DNA from: Planctomycetota bacterium
GTDB taxonomy: Bacteria; Planctomycetota; Planctomycetia; Pirellulales; Pirellulaceae
Assembly: GCA_026692865.1 (NCBI GenBank)
Contig: JAPLNI010000037.1
Span: 1-56,197 of the forward strand
Length of the DNA: 56,197 nucleotides
Direction: 5' to 3'
The notes under the pieces are model-generated. The model was not told where the DNA came from and did no database searches. It worked only from the letters and a program-made list of their open reading frames with translations. The translations under genes were made by a program, and so were the position numbers. Every line of letters starts with the position of its first letter. Position 1 is the stretch's first letter. Of the stretch, positions 1 to 6,059 are shown one piece after another.

Positions 1-558
1 CCGCGAAGCCCAAAGAAGAAAAAGATACCTGTAAAACGAAAAAGCCACATACACGCTGCTACAGCCGATATACTGGCAGTCCGGAAAACAAATAACATAA
101 AGAAAACGCGAATATCAAAATGACCTTCAAAGGGCTGGGACCATTGTCCCGAACAAACTCGAATCTAGAGATCTATGCCGACGCAACGAGTTCTCGGTAT
201 ATTTAGGTTTGGACGGGACTTTGGTCCCATCCTACGATGAGGAAGAGGTTATTTATCCTGAGCCGTAGGTTCTAGCCTCGGGTGCTATCGGGCAAATCGT
301 GGCAAATTGAAACCCGTGGCTAGCGCCATCGGCTCAGGTTTCATCAGCCTACCTCAGTACCGCGAGGATTCCGAAGGTCACTTGATGTCGAGCATTTAGT
401 GGCCTAAGAGATACTTAATGCAAGGTTGGCCAAGGTCACTTTTCGGGAGCGTTTCGTGTACAATCTTTCCCATCGCGATCGAGTTATTGCTCGCGCCGCG
501 TTGGCGTCGATGGCTGTAACAGTCGGTTGTGGGTTTATTAGGGTGGGGAACTAGGCCG
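1..558. other. Intergenic leader region with two GGGAC hairpins and a palindromic element
   Basis: I see no convincing gene here. Two short similar hairpins are present, GGGACCATTGTCCC at 137-150 and GGGACTTTGGTCCC at 215-228. Both have GGGAC/GTCCC arms. An 82-nt imperfect palindromic element follows at 257-338 (listed separately). The rest looks like unremarkable upstream sequence for the gene starting at 559. Confidence 0.6.
257..338. repeat. Dispersed palindromic element, 82-nt type, copy 1
   Basis: The element begins CCTGAGCCGTAGG and ends CCATCGGCTCAGG, so its ends form an imperfect inverted repeat of about 27 bases. The inner arms are CTAGCCTCGGGT and ACCCGTGGCTAG. A second copy of nearly the same length and sequence lies at 43797-43878 inside a coding region. 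Shorter-armed relatives with the same GAGCC ends lie at 1914-2000, 5479-5566, 24053-24126 and 24137-24226. It resembles a REP- or MITE-type non-autonomous element. No transposase is nearby. Confidence 0.8.
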
Positions 559-1683
559 ATGAACATAGTCGATCTTTTGAAAGACCAATTATCAGGGCAA
601 GTTTCCAAACAAATTGGTGGTGCGGTCGGAATCAATGAAGCCGATCTTTCTGAGGTTCTAGCAGCAGGCCTACCAGGCTTGCTCGGTGGACTGGGTAAAT
701 TAGCAACGACCAATCAAGGCGCAGGGAAGATCGCTGATGCTATCGGCGGTATCGATAGCAGCCTGCTTGGAAATTTAGCCGGTATGGTTACTGGTGGTAC
801 AGGTAAGCAAGGCGGCGGAATGCTTGGAAATCTTTTGGGTGGTCCAATGGTTGATGGACTGGCCGCTTCGATCAGCAAGTTGACTGGCGTGAATGCAGGA
901 ATCATCAAGACGGTCCTCGGTTATCTTGCCCCGATTATTCTCGGCGCAGTTGGCAGTACCTTTGGCGGATCCAAGCCCGACGCAAATAAGCTGCAGAAGT
1001 TTTTTAGCAAACAACAATCGAATATCTCGGGAGCAATGCCCGCCGGATTCTCACTCGATTCCATCCCAGGCTTTCAGTCGCTAGCAAGCACCGGATCGTC
1101 CGCTCCCAGCCATGCCGCAGCACCGCACAAAGCACCAACCGGATCGACTGCCAGCAAGATCTTCTCGCCGCTGCTCCTGATCGGCGCGCTGGGAGGTTTG
1201 GTTTACTACGTGATGGGTCAAGTTCCCAAGCCGAATGCAGCTCCAGAAACGCCGACCATCGAAGCGGTAGCGCCTGCAATGACGGCGTCTGCAATGACGG
1301 AAACCGAGTTGCAAGCGACGCCAAAAATTGATTTAGGAAAAATGGTTCCTGAGCTTCCTATTCTTGGCTTGGATGAAATCAAGACCAGTGTCGCGAGTAT
1401 GCTCGACGGACTCGGCGACAAGCTCTCAAGTGCGTCCGATGCTGCGTCCGCGGAAGCAATGCTACCGGAGCTCTCAAGCTACGCGGACAAGATTGGAAAC
1501 ATTTCAGATTCGATGATAATCATCCCTGAAGAAAGCAAGTCAATGATTTCCGGTTTGATCAAGTCACAACTCGATAAACTCGACCCGATGTTCGAAAAGT
1601 TCACCTCGATTCCTGGCATTGGTAACTCAGTCAAAGCTGTCATCGAGAAGATCAAAACCACTTTGCTACAAATGGTTGGCTGA
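559..1683 (+). CDS. DUF937 (YidB-like) domain protein with a central membrane segment
   Basis: The 374-residue protein starts MNIVDLLKDQLSG. Its first ~150 residues are Gly/Leu-rich with the pattern of DUF937 proteins (AGLPGLLGGLGKL, then VLGYLAPIILGAVG). A hydrophobic stretch at about residues 201-222 (SPLLLIGALGGLVYYVM) is a likely membrane anchor. The C-terminal ~150 residues are acidic and amphipathic helical, ending in a segment with SIPGIGNSVKAVIEKIK. The ATG at 559 is preferred over one 10 codons upstream because family members begin directly at MNxxDLL. The biochemical role of DUF937 is not established. A hairpin terminator follows at 1713-1739, so it is probably transcribed alone. 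Confidence 0.75.
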   Translation: MNIVDLLKDQLSGQVSKQIGGAVGINEADLSEVLAAGLPGLLGGLGKLATTNQGAGKIADAIGGIDSSLLGNLAGMVTGGTGKQGGGMLGNLLGGPMVDGLAASISKLTGVNAGIIKTVLGYLAPIILGAVGSTFGGSKPDANKLQKFFSKQQSNISGAMPAGFSLDSIPGFQSLASTGSSAPSHAAAPHKAPTGSTASKIFSPLLLIGALGGLVYYVMGQVPKPNAAPETPTIEAVAPAMTASAMTETELQATPKIDLGKMVPELPILGLDEIKTSVASMLDGLGDKLSSASDAASAEAMLPELSSYADKIGNISDSMIIIPEESKSMISGLIKSQLDKLDPMFEKFTSIPGIGNSVKAVIEKIKTTLLQMVG

Positions 1684-1712
1684 GATCTCTTAGTATCCTG
1701 AACCGCACGAAA

Positions 1713-1739
1713 AGCACGCCCAACCGCGTGCTCTTTTTT
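1713..1739 (+). terminator. Rho-independent terminator after the DUF937 gene
   Basis: A 7-bp perfect stem AGCACGC (1713-1719) / GCGTGCT (1726-1732) with a CCAACC loop is followed by CTTTTTTC. It lies 30 bases after the stop codon of the DUF937 gene. Confidence 0.85.
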
Positions 1740-2064
1740 CAATAGTAAACATCTTGATATCTACACATAACAATATAATTACATAAAAACTGTTTAATAT
1801 GTTATAAAAATCAAGGTAAAGCGACGCATAAATCGAGCGGAAGCCCCCAACAAACCGTAGAATGGGACCGCGGTCACGTCCAACCACCGCTTGCGCAGCA
1901 ACGCGCAACGTATTGAGCCTCAGGCGTTAGCCGAGACAAAACAACTAACCATCCGCTTGCGCCGCACATCCAATAACGCGGCTTGCGCCTACGGCTCAGG
2001 GAAAACAAACCTTCATCAACCACCCCGAAACTATCGCCAGTCTAAAAAACACAGTTCAGAAAAA
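1740..2064. other. Intergenic AT-rich region plus palindromic element
   Basis: There is no convincing gene. Positions 1740-1815 are AT-rich. Positions 1873-2000 hold a copy of the dispersed palindromic element and a partial second copy. The region ends at the 3' end of the minus-strand RNase P RNA gene. Confidence 0.6.
1914..2000 (-). repeat. Dispersed palindromic element, ~88-nt type, copy at 1.9 kb
   Basis: Read on the minus strand it runs from CCTGAGCCGTAGGCGC through GCGCAAGCGGATGGTTAG to CGGCTAACGCCTGAGGCTCA. This order and spacing match the copies at 5479-5566 and 24137-24226. Immediately beyond it (1873-1905, minus strand) a GCTGCGCAAGCGGTGGTTGG segment repeats the central motif, so a partial second unit appears to be joined head-to-tail. 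Confidence 0.75.
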
Positions 2065-2467
2065 GCATGAGGGGCTATAAGCCGGGTTCTGTACAGCCCG
2101 AAAGCTGCTGCGATCATTTATCTGGGACGCCCATTGCTGGTACGCCTCTAGCGATCTACCCGAGACTTGGATTGCACGCCGAGCAGACGTGCGACACATT
2201 ACAGTGCCGAGCCTCTGTTGAATCTTGCTCCGAGTGGGGTTTACCTAGCCACCGCGATCACTCGCGATGCTGGTGAGCTCTTACCTCACCGTTTCACCCT
2301 TACCAACGCTAGCACCGAAGTGCCAACGAAGGCGGTTTGTTTTCTGTGGCACTGATCCCTAACCGAATCGCAAGCAATCCGACCGGTCGACGTTATCGAC
2401 CACCCAGCTCTTTGGAGCCCGGACTTTCCTCTGCGCATTAATCGCAGCGACCGCACACCCCTCATGC
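2065..2467 (-). ncRNA. rnpB: RNase P RNA, bacterial type A
   Basis: This is the catalytic RNA that matures tRNA 5' ends. On the minus strand the 5' part contains GAGGAAAGTCCGGGCTCC (2414-2431), the universal CR I segment. The 3' part contains ACAGAACCCGGCTTAT (2077-2092), the matching CR V segment that forms P4. The termini GCATGAGGGG (2065-2074) and its complement (2458-2467) pair to form P1, which fixes the gene ends. The ~403-nt length is normal for type A. A promoter-like TTGTTC-N17-TAGTAT lies directly upstream. Short reading frames crossing this region are not genes. Confidence 0.96.
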
Positions 2468-2503
2468 TTAAGAGATACTAAGTCGCACGCAGGGAACGAA
2501 CAA
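2468..2503 (-). promoter_or_regulatory. Probable sigma-70-type promoter of rnpB
   Basis: On the minus strand, TTGTTC (2498-2503) and TAGTAT (2475-2480) are separated by 17 bases. The -10 box ends about 7-8 bases before the P1 helix start at 2467. Box quality, spacing and position relative to a well-defined RNA 5' end all agree. Confidence 0.7.
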
Positions 2504-2670
2504 GTCGAAAGTACCCTTTCGGGTGTGGCGACCCATCACCGCTTTTCCAAAGTGGACGCAATGGCAACAGGAACGAACCCTCCACCAACCGACGCGACCG
2601 CAACAAACCAGAATCGCTCTCCCCAAAGCTAAGGCAAGCCGGAGCACTCCAAAGGAGACGTTCCTTCGAA

Positions 2671-3399
2671 TTATAAGGCGCGACTGCGACCCGCAAGCTC
2701 AACGGCACCGCTAGCCATCTTGTAGGCGAGCAGGCTTTCAGCGTCCATTCCAGCATTCAGCGGCATCACAGTATCGTCGGATTGATTCTCGTAAACCGAA
2801 CCTGGGCGTCGACCGCGTCGCTTCTTTTCCGACATCGGCAACATTTCTGCAACGAGCGGCTGGAGCATCCGCGTGATGCACAGCGAATTCACACTCACCT
2901 TGAGCTCGTTTGCTTCGCGGCATACGGCATCGTGCAGCGACATCGGCAAACGAATCGTGATCATGCGTTGTGCTTCAGTAGGATCATTCTCGGGGAGATT
3001 GCGAGCTCGAAGAGCAGTGAGCATTTCAAGAACCTGAAAGTACTCGGGCGACTCCGTGAATGCGTCGTAGCCTTGCTTGTCTGGGAATACTTTGCTAGCA
3101 ATGCCTTCCTTACCGAGTGCTTCACGGTAGAAGGCGGTCCAAGTTGGTGCTGCCCCGAAAAATTCGGCAACACAATCAACTACTTGCTTGCATCGATTCT
3201 CAAAGGCTTCGCTGGATCGGATTTTGCCTTGAACTTCAGTCACAATCGACTGGAAGATAGCCATATCATGGGCGAGCTTCTCTGCTGCAGCGCGACTCAT
3301 AGCCGCTTTCGAAGCGGTCTTGGTTGAGCGTGAATCCGCGTTCGCTAGATTCACCGGAACTTCGGCACCCATTACCTGTGTGTTTGCTAGCATCTCCAT
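2671..3399 (-). CDS. Ribbon-helix-helix (Arc/HicB-like) domain protein, probable DNA-binding regulator
   Basis: The 242-residue protein has an N-terminal alpha-helical region of about 140 residues that I do not recognise. A typical ribbon-helix-helix segment follows at about residues 145-180: MITIRLPMSLHDAVCREA (beta strand RMITIRLP, helix LHDAVCREANEL, then VSVNSLCITRML). A basic tract, EKKRRGRRPG, lies near residue 200. The start is supported by a strong AGGAGAG site about 8 bases before the ATG at 3399. The family binds operator DNA as dimers and often pairs with toxins, but no toxin-like partner is adjacent. It is transcribed toward rnpB, about 200 bases away. The target is unknown. Confidence 0.7.
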   Translation of the reverse strand: MEMLANTQVMGAEVPVNLANADSRSTKTASKAAMSRAAAEKLAHDMAIFQSIVTEVQGKIRSSEAFENRCKQVVDCVAEFFGAAPTWTAFYREALGKEGIASKVFPDKQGYDAFTESPEYFQVLEMLTALRARNLPENDPTEAQRMITIRLPMSLHDAVCREANELKVSVNSLCITRMLQPLVAEMLPMSEKKRRGRRPGSVYENQSDDTVMPLNAGMDAESLLAYKMASGAVELAGRSRAL

Positions 3400-3725
3400 A
3401 ACAGTCTCTCTCCTCTTACGACGCGGTCAGTTTTCTGATGAACAATTTGCCGAAGACCACAGACAGCTATGTCGCCGGTCTATTTCTTCGGTAAAACAAC
3501 GTCGCAATACTTCGATAGCAGGCAATACAATCGCCGCAAACCGTTTGATGGCTATCACTTAACACCGAAACGTGATAGCTGCCTAAATTCGTAGCACAGC
3601 TGCCCCTACGGATCGCACCGCGAAAGCTGCCTAAAAGATAGGCAAGGCAGGGATTGGCAAAAACCAAGTGTCCAAACAGCGACACGACCAAACTTGGGCC
3701 AAAAAGTTCAGAAAGTTCGGCTTTT
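3400..3725. other. Intergenic region between thiL and the RHH gene (both minus strand)
   Basis: I see no gene that outcompetes the flanking ones. Short frames on both strands here have no recognisable family features. The segment carries the leader of the RHH gene, with the AGGAGAG ribosome site, and the 3' flank of thiL. Near 3675-3727 there is a weak GCC...GGCTTTTTT arrangement on the plus strand that is not a convincing terminator. Confidence 0.5.
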
Positions 3726-4676
3726 TTAAGAAGAGGTTCCGTGAACGTAGCCCTTAGGAGCAAGCTGGCGGACTTTACCGCCATCGCGTTGCCAAAGTCC
3801 CGTTCGCGAAACGAATCGCCCGATACTTGTCAGTCGAACGTCGGCCAGCTCAGGCGGTAGTCTCTGCATCTCCGATTCAGGAATCGCGAGCAATAGCTCG
3901 AAATCCTCCCCATCGCCCAACGCATGGTCGACAGCCAGCCTGCCCGAGCTAACCGCTAGTTTCCTAGCCGCATCGGAAATCGGGATTTTCCCTAGTTCAA
4001 TTTCGGCTCCGCATCGGCTAGCAGTAAAGAGGCTTAAAAGATCGACTCCAAGCCCGTCACTAATATCGGTAGCTGCATGAACATTAAATTCCTGTCGAAG
4101 CAGATTCGCCAATTCAATTCGTGGCTCGACATTTAAATGACGCCCCAGAATGCTTCCCCCAAGTTCGCCTGTGACCACCACATGATCACCCGGTTTCGCC
4201 CCACTTCGTAACCAACAGCCCCCCTCGGGCGCCTCCCCAATAACGGTCATCGACACGACCAACGGACCATCCCATAGGTTGGTATCACCACCAGAGATGG
4301 AAACGCCATATTTTTCGGCGTACTCGACGATCCCTTCAAAGATTTCCACAGCGATGCGACTTGGCGAGAGATCGTCATCCCCTGAACTTTTGGCTTTCTT
4401 GGCAAGCTTCGTCAAACAGGCCGACACAAACATATCGGTTGGCGTTGCAGCCATTGCAGCCAGGTCGCTCAAGTTGACCCCCGCTAGCTTTCGACCAACA
4501 GCACGTGGCCCACATTCTGCGAGCAAAAAGTGACTCCCCTCGCAAAGCGAATCGGTGGTCACGACTCGCGAACGATTCGAAGCTCGAAGCACTGCCGCGT
4601 CGTCGCCAATACCGACCTCGGGCTGCGAAAGTTTGGAAACGCGTTGTTTGGCCCAAGCAATAAAGGAATGTTCCAT
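3726..4676 (-). CDS. thiL: Thiamine-monophosphate kinase
   Basis: It phosphorylates thiamine monophosphate to thiamine diphosphate with ATP, the last step of cofactor synthesis, in the cytoplasm. The 316-residue length is typical. The N-terminal FIAWAKQR and GIGDDAAVL (about residues 22-30) form the ATP/Mg aspartate site. TDSLCEGSHF, LAGVNLSDLAAMAA and SGGDTN follow, and ATDISDGLGVDL is the second conserved aspartate motif. This is the ThiL/PurM-type fold pattern. The ATG at 4676 gives the family N-terminus MEHSFIAWA. No other thiamine gene is in the window, so it seems to be transcribed alone. Confidence 0.93.
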   Translation of the reverse strand: MEHSFIAWAKQRVSKLSQPEVGIGDDAAVLRASNRSRVVTTDSLCEGSHFLLAECGPRAVGRKLAGVNLSDLAAMAATPTDMFVSACLTKLAKKAKSSGDDDLSPSRIAVEIFEGIVEYAEKYGVSISGGDTNLWDGPLVVSMTVIGEAPEGGCWLRSGAKPGDHVVVTGELGGSILGRHLNVEPRIELANLLRQEFNVHAATDISDGLGVDLLSLFTASRCGAEIELGKIPISDAARKLAVSSGRLAVDHALGDGEDFELLLAIPESEMQRLPPELADVRLTSIGRFVSRTGLWQRDGGKVRQLAPKGYVHGTSS

Positions 4677-4855
4677 GGTGTTGGTTTTAAGTTTTTAAAA
4701 AAGTGTGAAAGCTAAAGCAGGCCAACAGCAAGAAGAAAGAACAGATCAACTAGATCCCGGCGTCCAACTTCCGTGACAAATTTTCGACTCAACTGAAAAG
4801 TCGGCTCAAATTGCCTAACCTGTACGACCGATACTATCTGTAGAGAGCTGACTTT

Positions 4856-5425
4856 ATGCAACCGACCTACCGCCAAACCAAAACTTGTAGCAACGCTTAT
4901 ATCGACGGTGGATTGCTGCTTCGTGCGTATGTTCTCCTTGCCTCGGTCTTTGCGACAGGTTGTTCCAATCCGATGTTTGACCGGACATGCTCACCACGTC
5001 CCGATATCGCATGTACTGATTTAGAGACACTCAATTGCGCATCTGACTGCGCATCTGACTGCGCAACTGGCAGTACGTCGGATTCATTCTTGCCAGAAAC
5101 GTGCTTTGCCGGCACCGATCCTCAAAATGGGCATCTCGTCCACGCCGCCGTATTACCAAACATCGGATCTCGATTCAAAAACTGGGGAGCCCAGGCAGGC
5201 AGTCACCTACACAACAACTTCGTAACGAGATCTATGGATGCGCATAAGGCACGCCGGTTAGCAAAAATCGAAGCTAAGAACGCTCCACCTTGGCCCACCT
5301 TTCACCCGATTCCTACTCGCCCTGTCTTCTTCCCCGATGACTCGCAGGTCATGGACAACGAGTCGGAAATGCCTAACTCAACAAGCCCAACCGCTAACTA
5401 CGGGCAATTTGTACCGGCAAAGTAA
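4856..5425 (+). CDS. Small Cys-rich putative lipoprotein of unknown function
   Basis: The 189-residue protein begins with a hydrophobic segment (GLLLRAYVLLASVFATGC). This resembles a type II signal peptide ending in a lipobox-like FATGC, with an unusual Ala rather than Leu at -3. The segment after the putative lipidated Cys is Cys-rich and holds a short perfect repeat, CASDCASDCATG, caused by a 12-base DNA duplication (GCATCTGACTGC) at about 5039-5062. The rest is Pro-rich with PTFHPIPTRPVFFPDD near the C-terminus. Similar small Cys/Pro lipoproteins are common in planctomycetes, but I do not recognise a named family. Diverging thiL is upstream. Confidence 0.55.
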   Translation: MQPTYRQTKTCSNAYIDGGLLLRAYVLLASVFATGCSNPMFDRTCSPRPDIACTDLETLNCASDCASDCATGSTSDSFLPETCFAGTDPQNGHLVHAAVLPNIGSRFKNWGAQAGSHLHNNFVTRSMDAHKARRLAKIEAKNAPPWPTFHPIPTRPVFFPDDSQVMDNESEMPNSTSPTANYGQFVPAK

Positions 5426-5478
5426 TTCGCAAAAGAGGCCCCTTGGAAGCCTTGATCAGGAAACCAGAGAACAAGGCA

Positions 5479-5566
5479 TTGAGCCGCTGGCGCTAGCTGC
5501 GTCGTTAGACGTTCCTGCGCAAGCGGCTGGTTAGTCGTTTGAAAACGGCTAGCGCCCGAGGCTTAA
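5479..5566 (+). repeat. Dispersed palindromic element, ~88-nt type, copy at 5.5 kb
   Basis: It starts TTGAGCCGCTGGCGCTAGC, has the central GCGCAAGCGGCTGGTTAGTC and ends CGGCTAGCGCCCGAGGCTTAA. The ends are inverted repeats of each other. The order matches copies at 1914-2000 (opposite strand) and 24137-24226. Confidence 0.8.
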
Positions 5567-5577
5567 TACAATGGACG

Positions 5578-5610
5578 TTGAGCCGCCCGCATTAGTGCCA
5601 TCGGCTCAAG
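5578..5610. repeat. Short palindromic half-element
   Basis: TTGAGCCG ... CGGCTCAAG with a 16-base centre. It lies 11 bases after the full element. It looks like an internally deleted unit of the same family, placed where a second unit is found in the other tandem copies. Confidence 0.65.
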
Positions 5611-6059
5611 TTTCAACAGTCCGGACGCCCGCCCTATCACATTATCAACCTCACGTTTTAAAAACCCTTGATTTTGCACATAATGCATAGAGATATAATG
5701 GGGATTCAAACGCCTGGTCGCTGAAGAACAATCCTGCATCAGGACGCTAATAGAAATAATTGAAACAACACAAAACAAAAAGCCACTCTAACATTCTACT
5801 TAGCCCGATTAATCCTACGACGTCAGCCATATTGTGTATCTGATAGTAGTTCGCCGACAAGATTTTCTTGCTTAATCCTAATTGTCAGTTACGTTTCAGT
5901 GGCAGAAACGTTTATGAGAGGATTCTAAGTCCCTTCACGTTCAACGGCGCTGGTTCGTTGCGGTGAGAGTTCATCTCGTGATGCCAATTTGGTCAACTTC
6001 GCATGGTTGCGAGGCTGCTCCAACGCTCGAAGTGCAATTCAGGATGGCCGAGGAACGTG

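Larger units (their letters stand above)
5426..6059. other. Intergenic region upstream of the che cluster
   Basis: No gene is supported. The first part holds the palindromic elements at 5479-5610. The remainder is AT-rich, with an isolated TATAAT at 5694-5699 that lacks a well-spaced -35 box. A CGTTTC-agtggca-GAAACG inverted repeat lies at about 5892-5911, roughly 150 bases before cheA, and could be a regulatory site. Confidence 0.5.

Noticed and set aside
1690-1908. 72-codon minus-strand frame in the intergenic region near 1.8 kb
   Set aside because: It crosses the Rho-independent terminator of the DUF937 gene and AT-rich noncoding sequence.
2067-2355. Short plus-strand frames in the 2.1-2.4 kb region
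   Set aside because: They lie on the strand opposite to the RNase P RNA gene, which fully explains the sequence.
2671-3399. Toxin-antitoxin pair built around the ribbon-helix-helix protein
   Set aside because: No small toxin-like gene overlaps or abuts it on either side, and the RHH protein is larger than typical antitoxins.
5694-5699. TATAAT as a promoter of the che cluster
   Set aside because: It lies about 360 bases before cheA and no -35 box is found at 16-18 bases. It is probably chance in AT-rich DNA.
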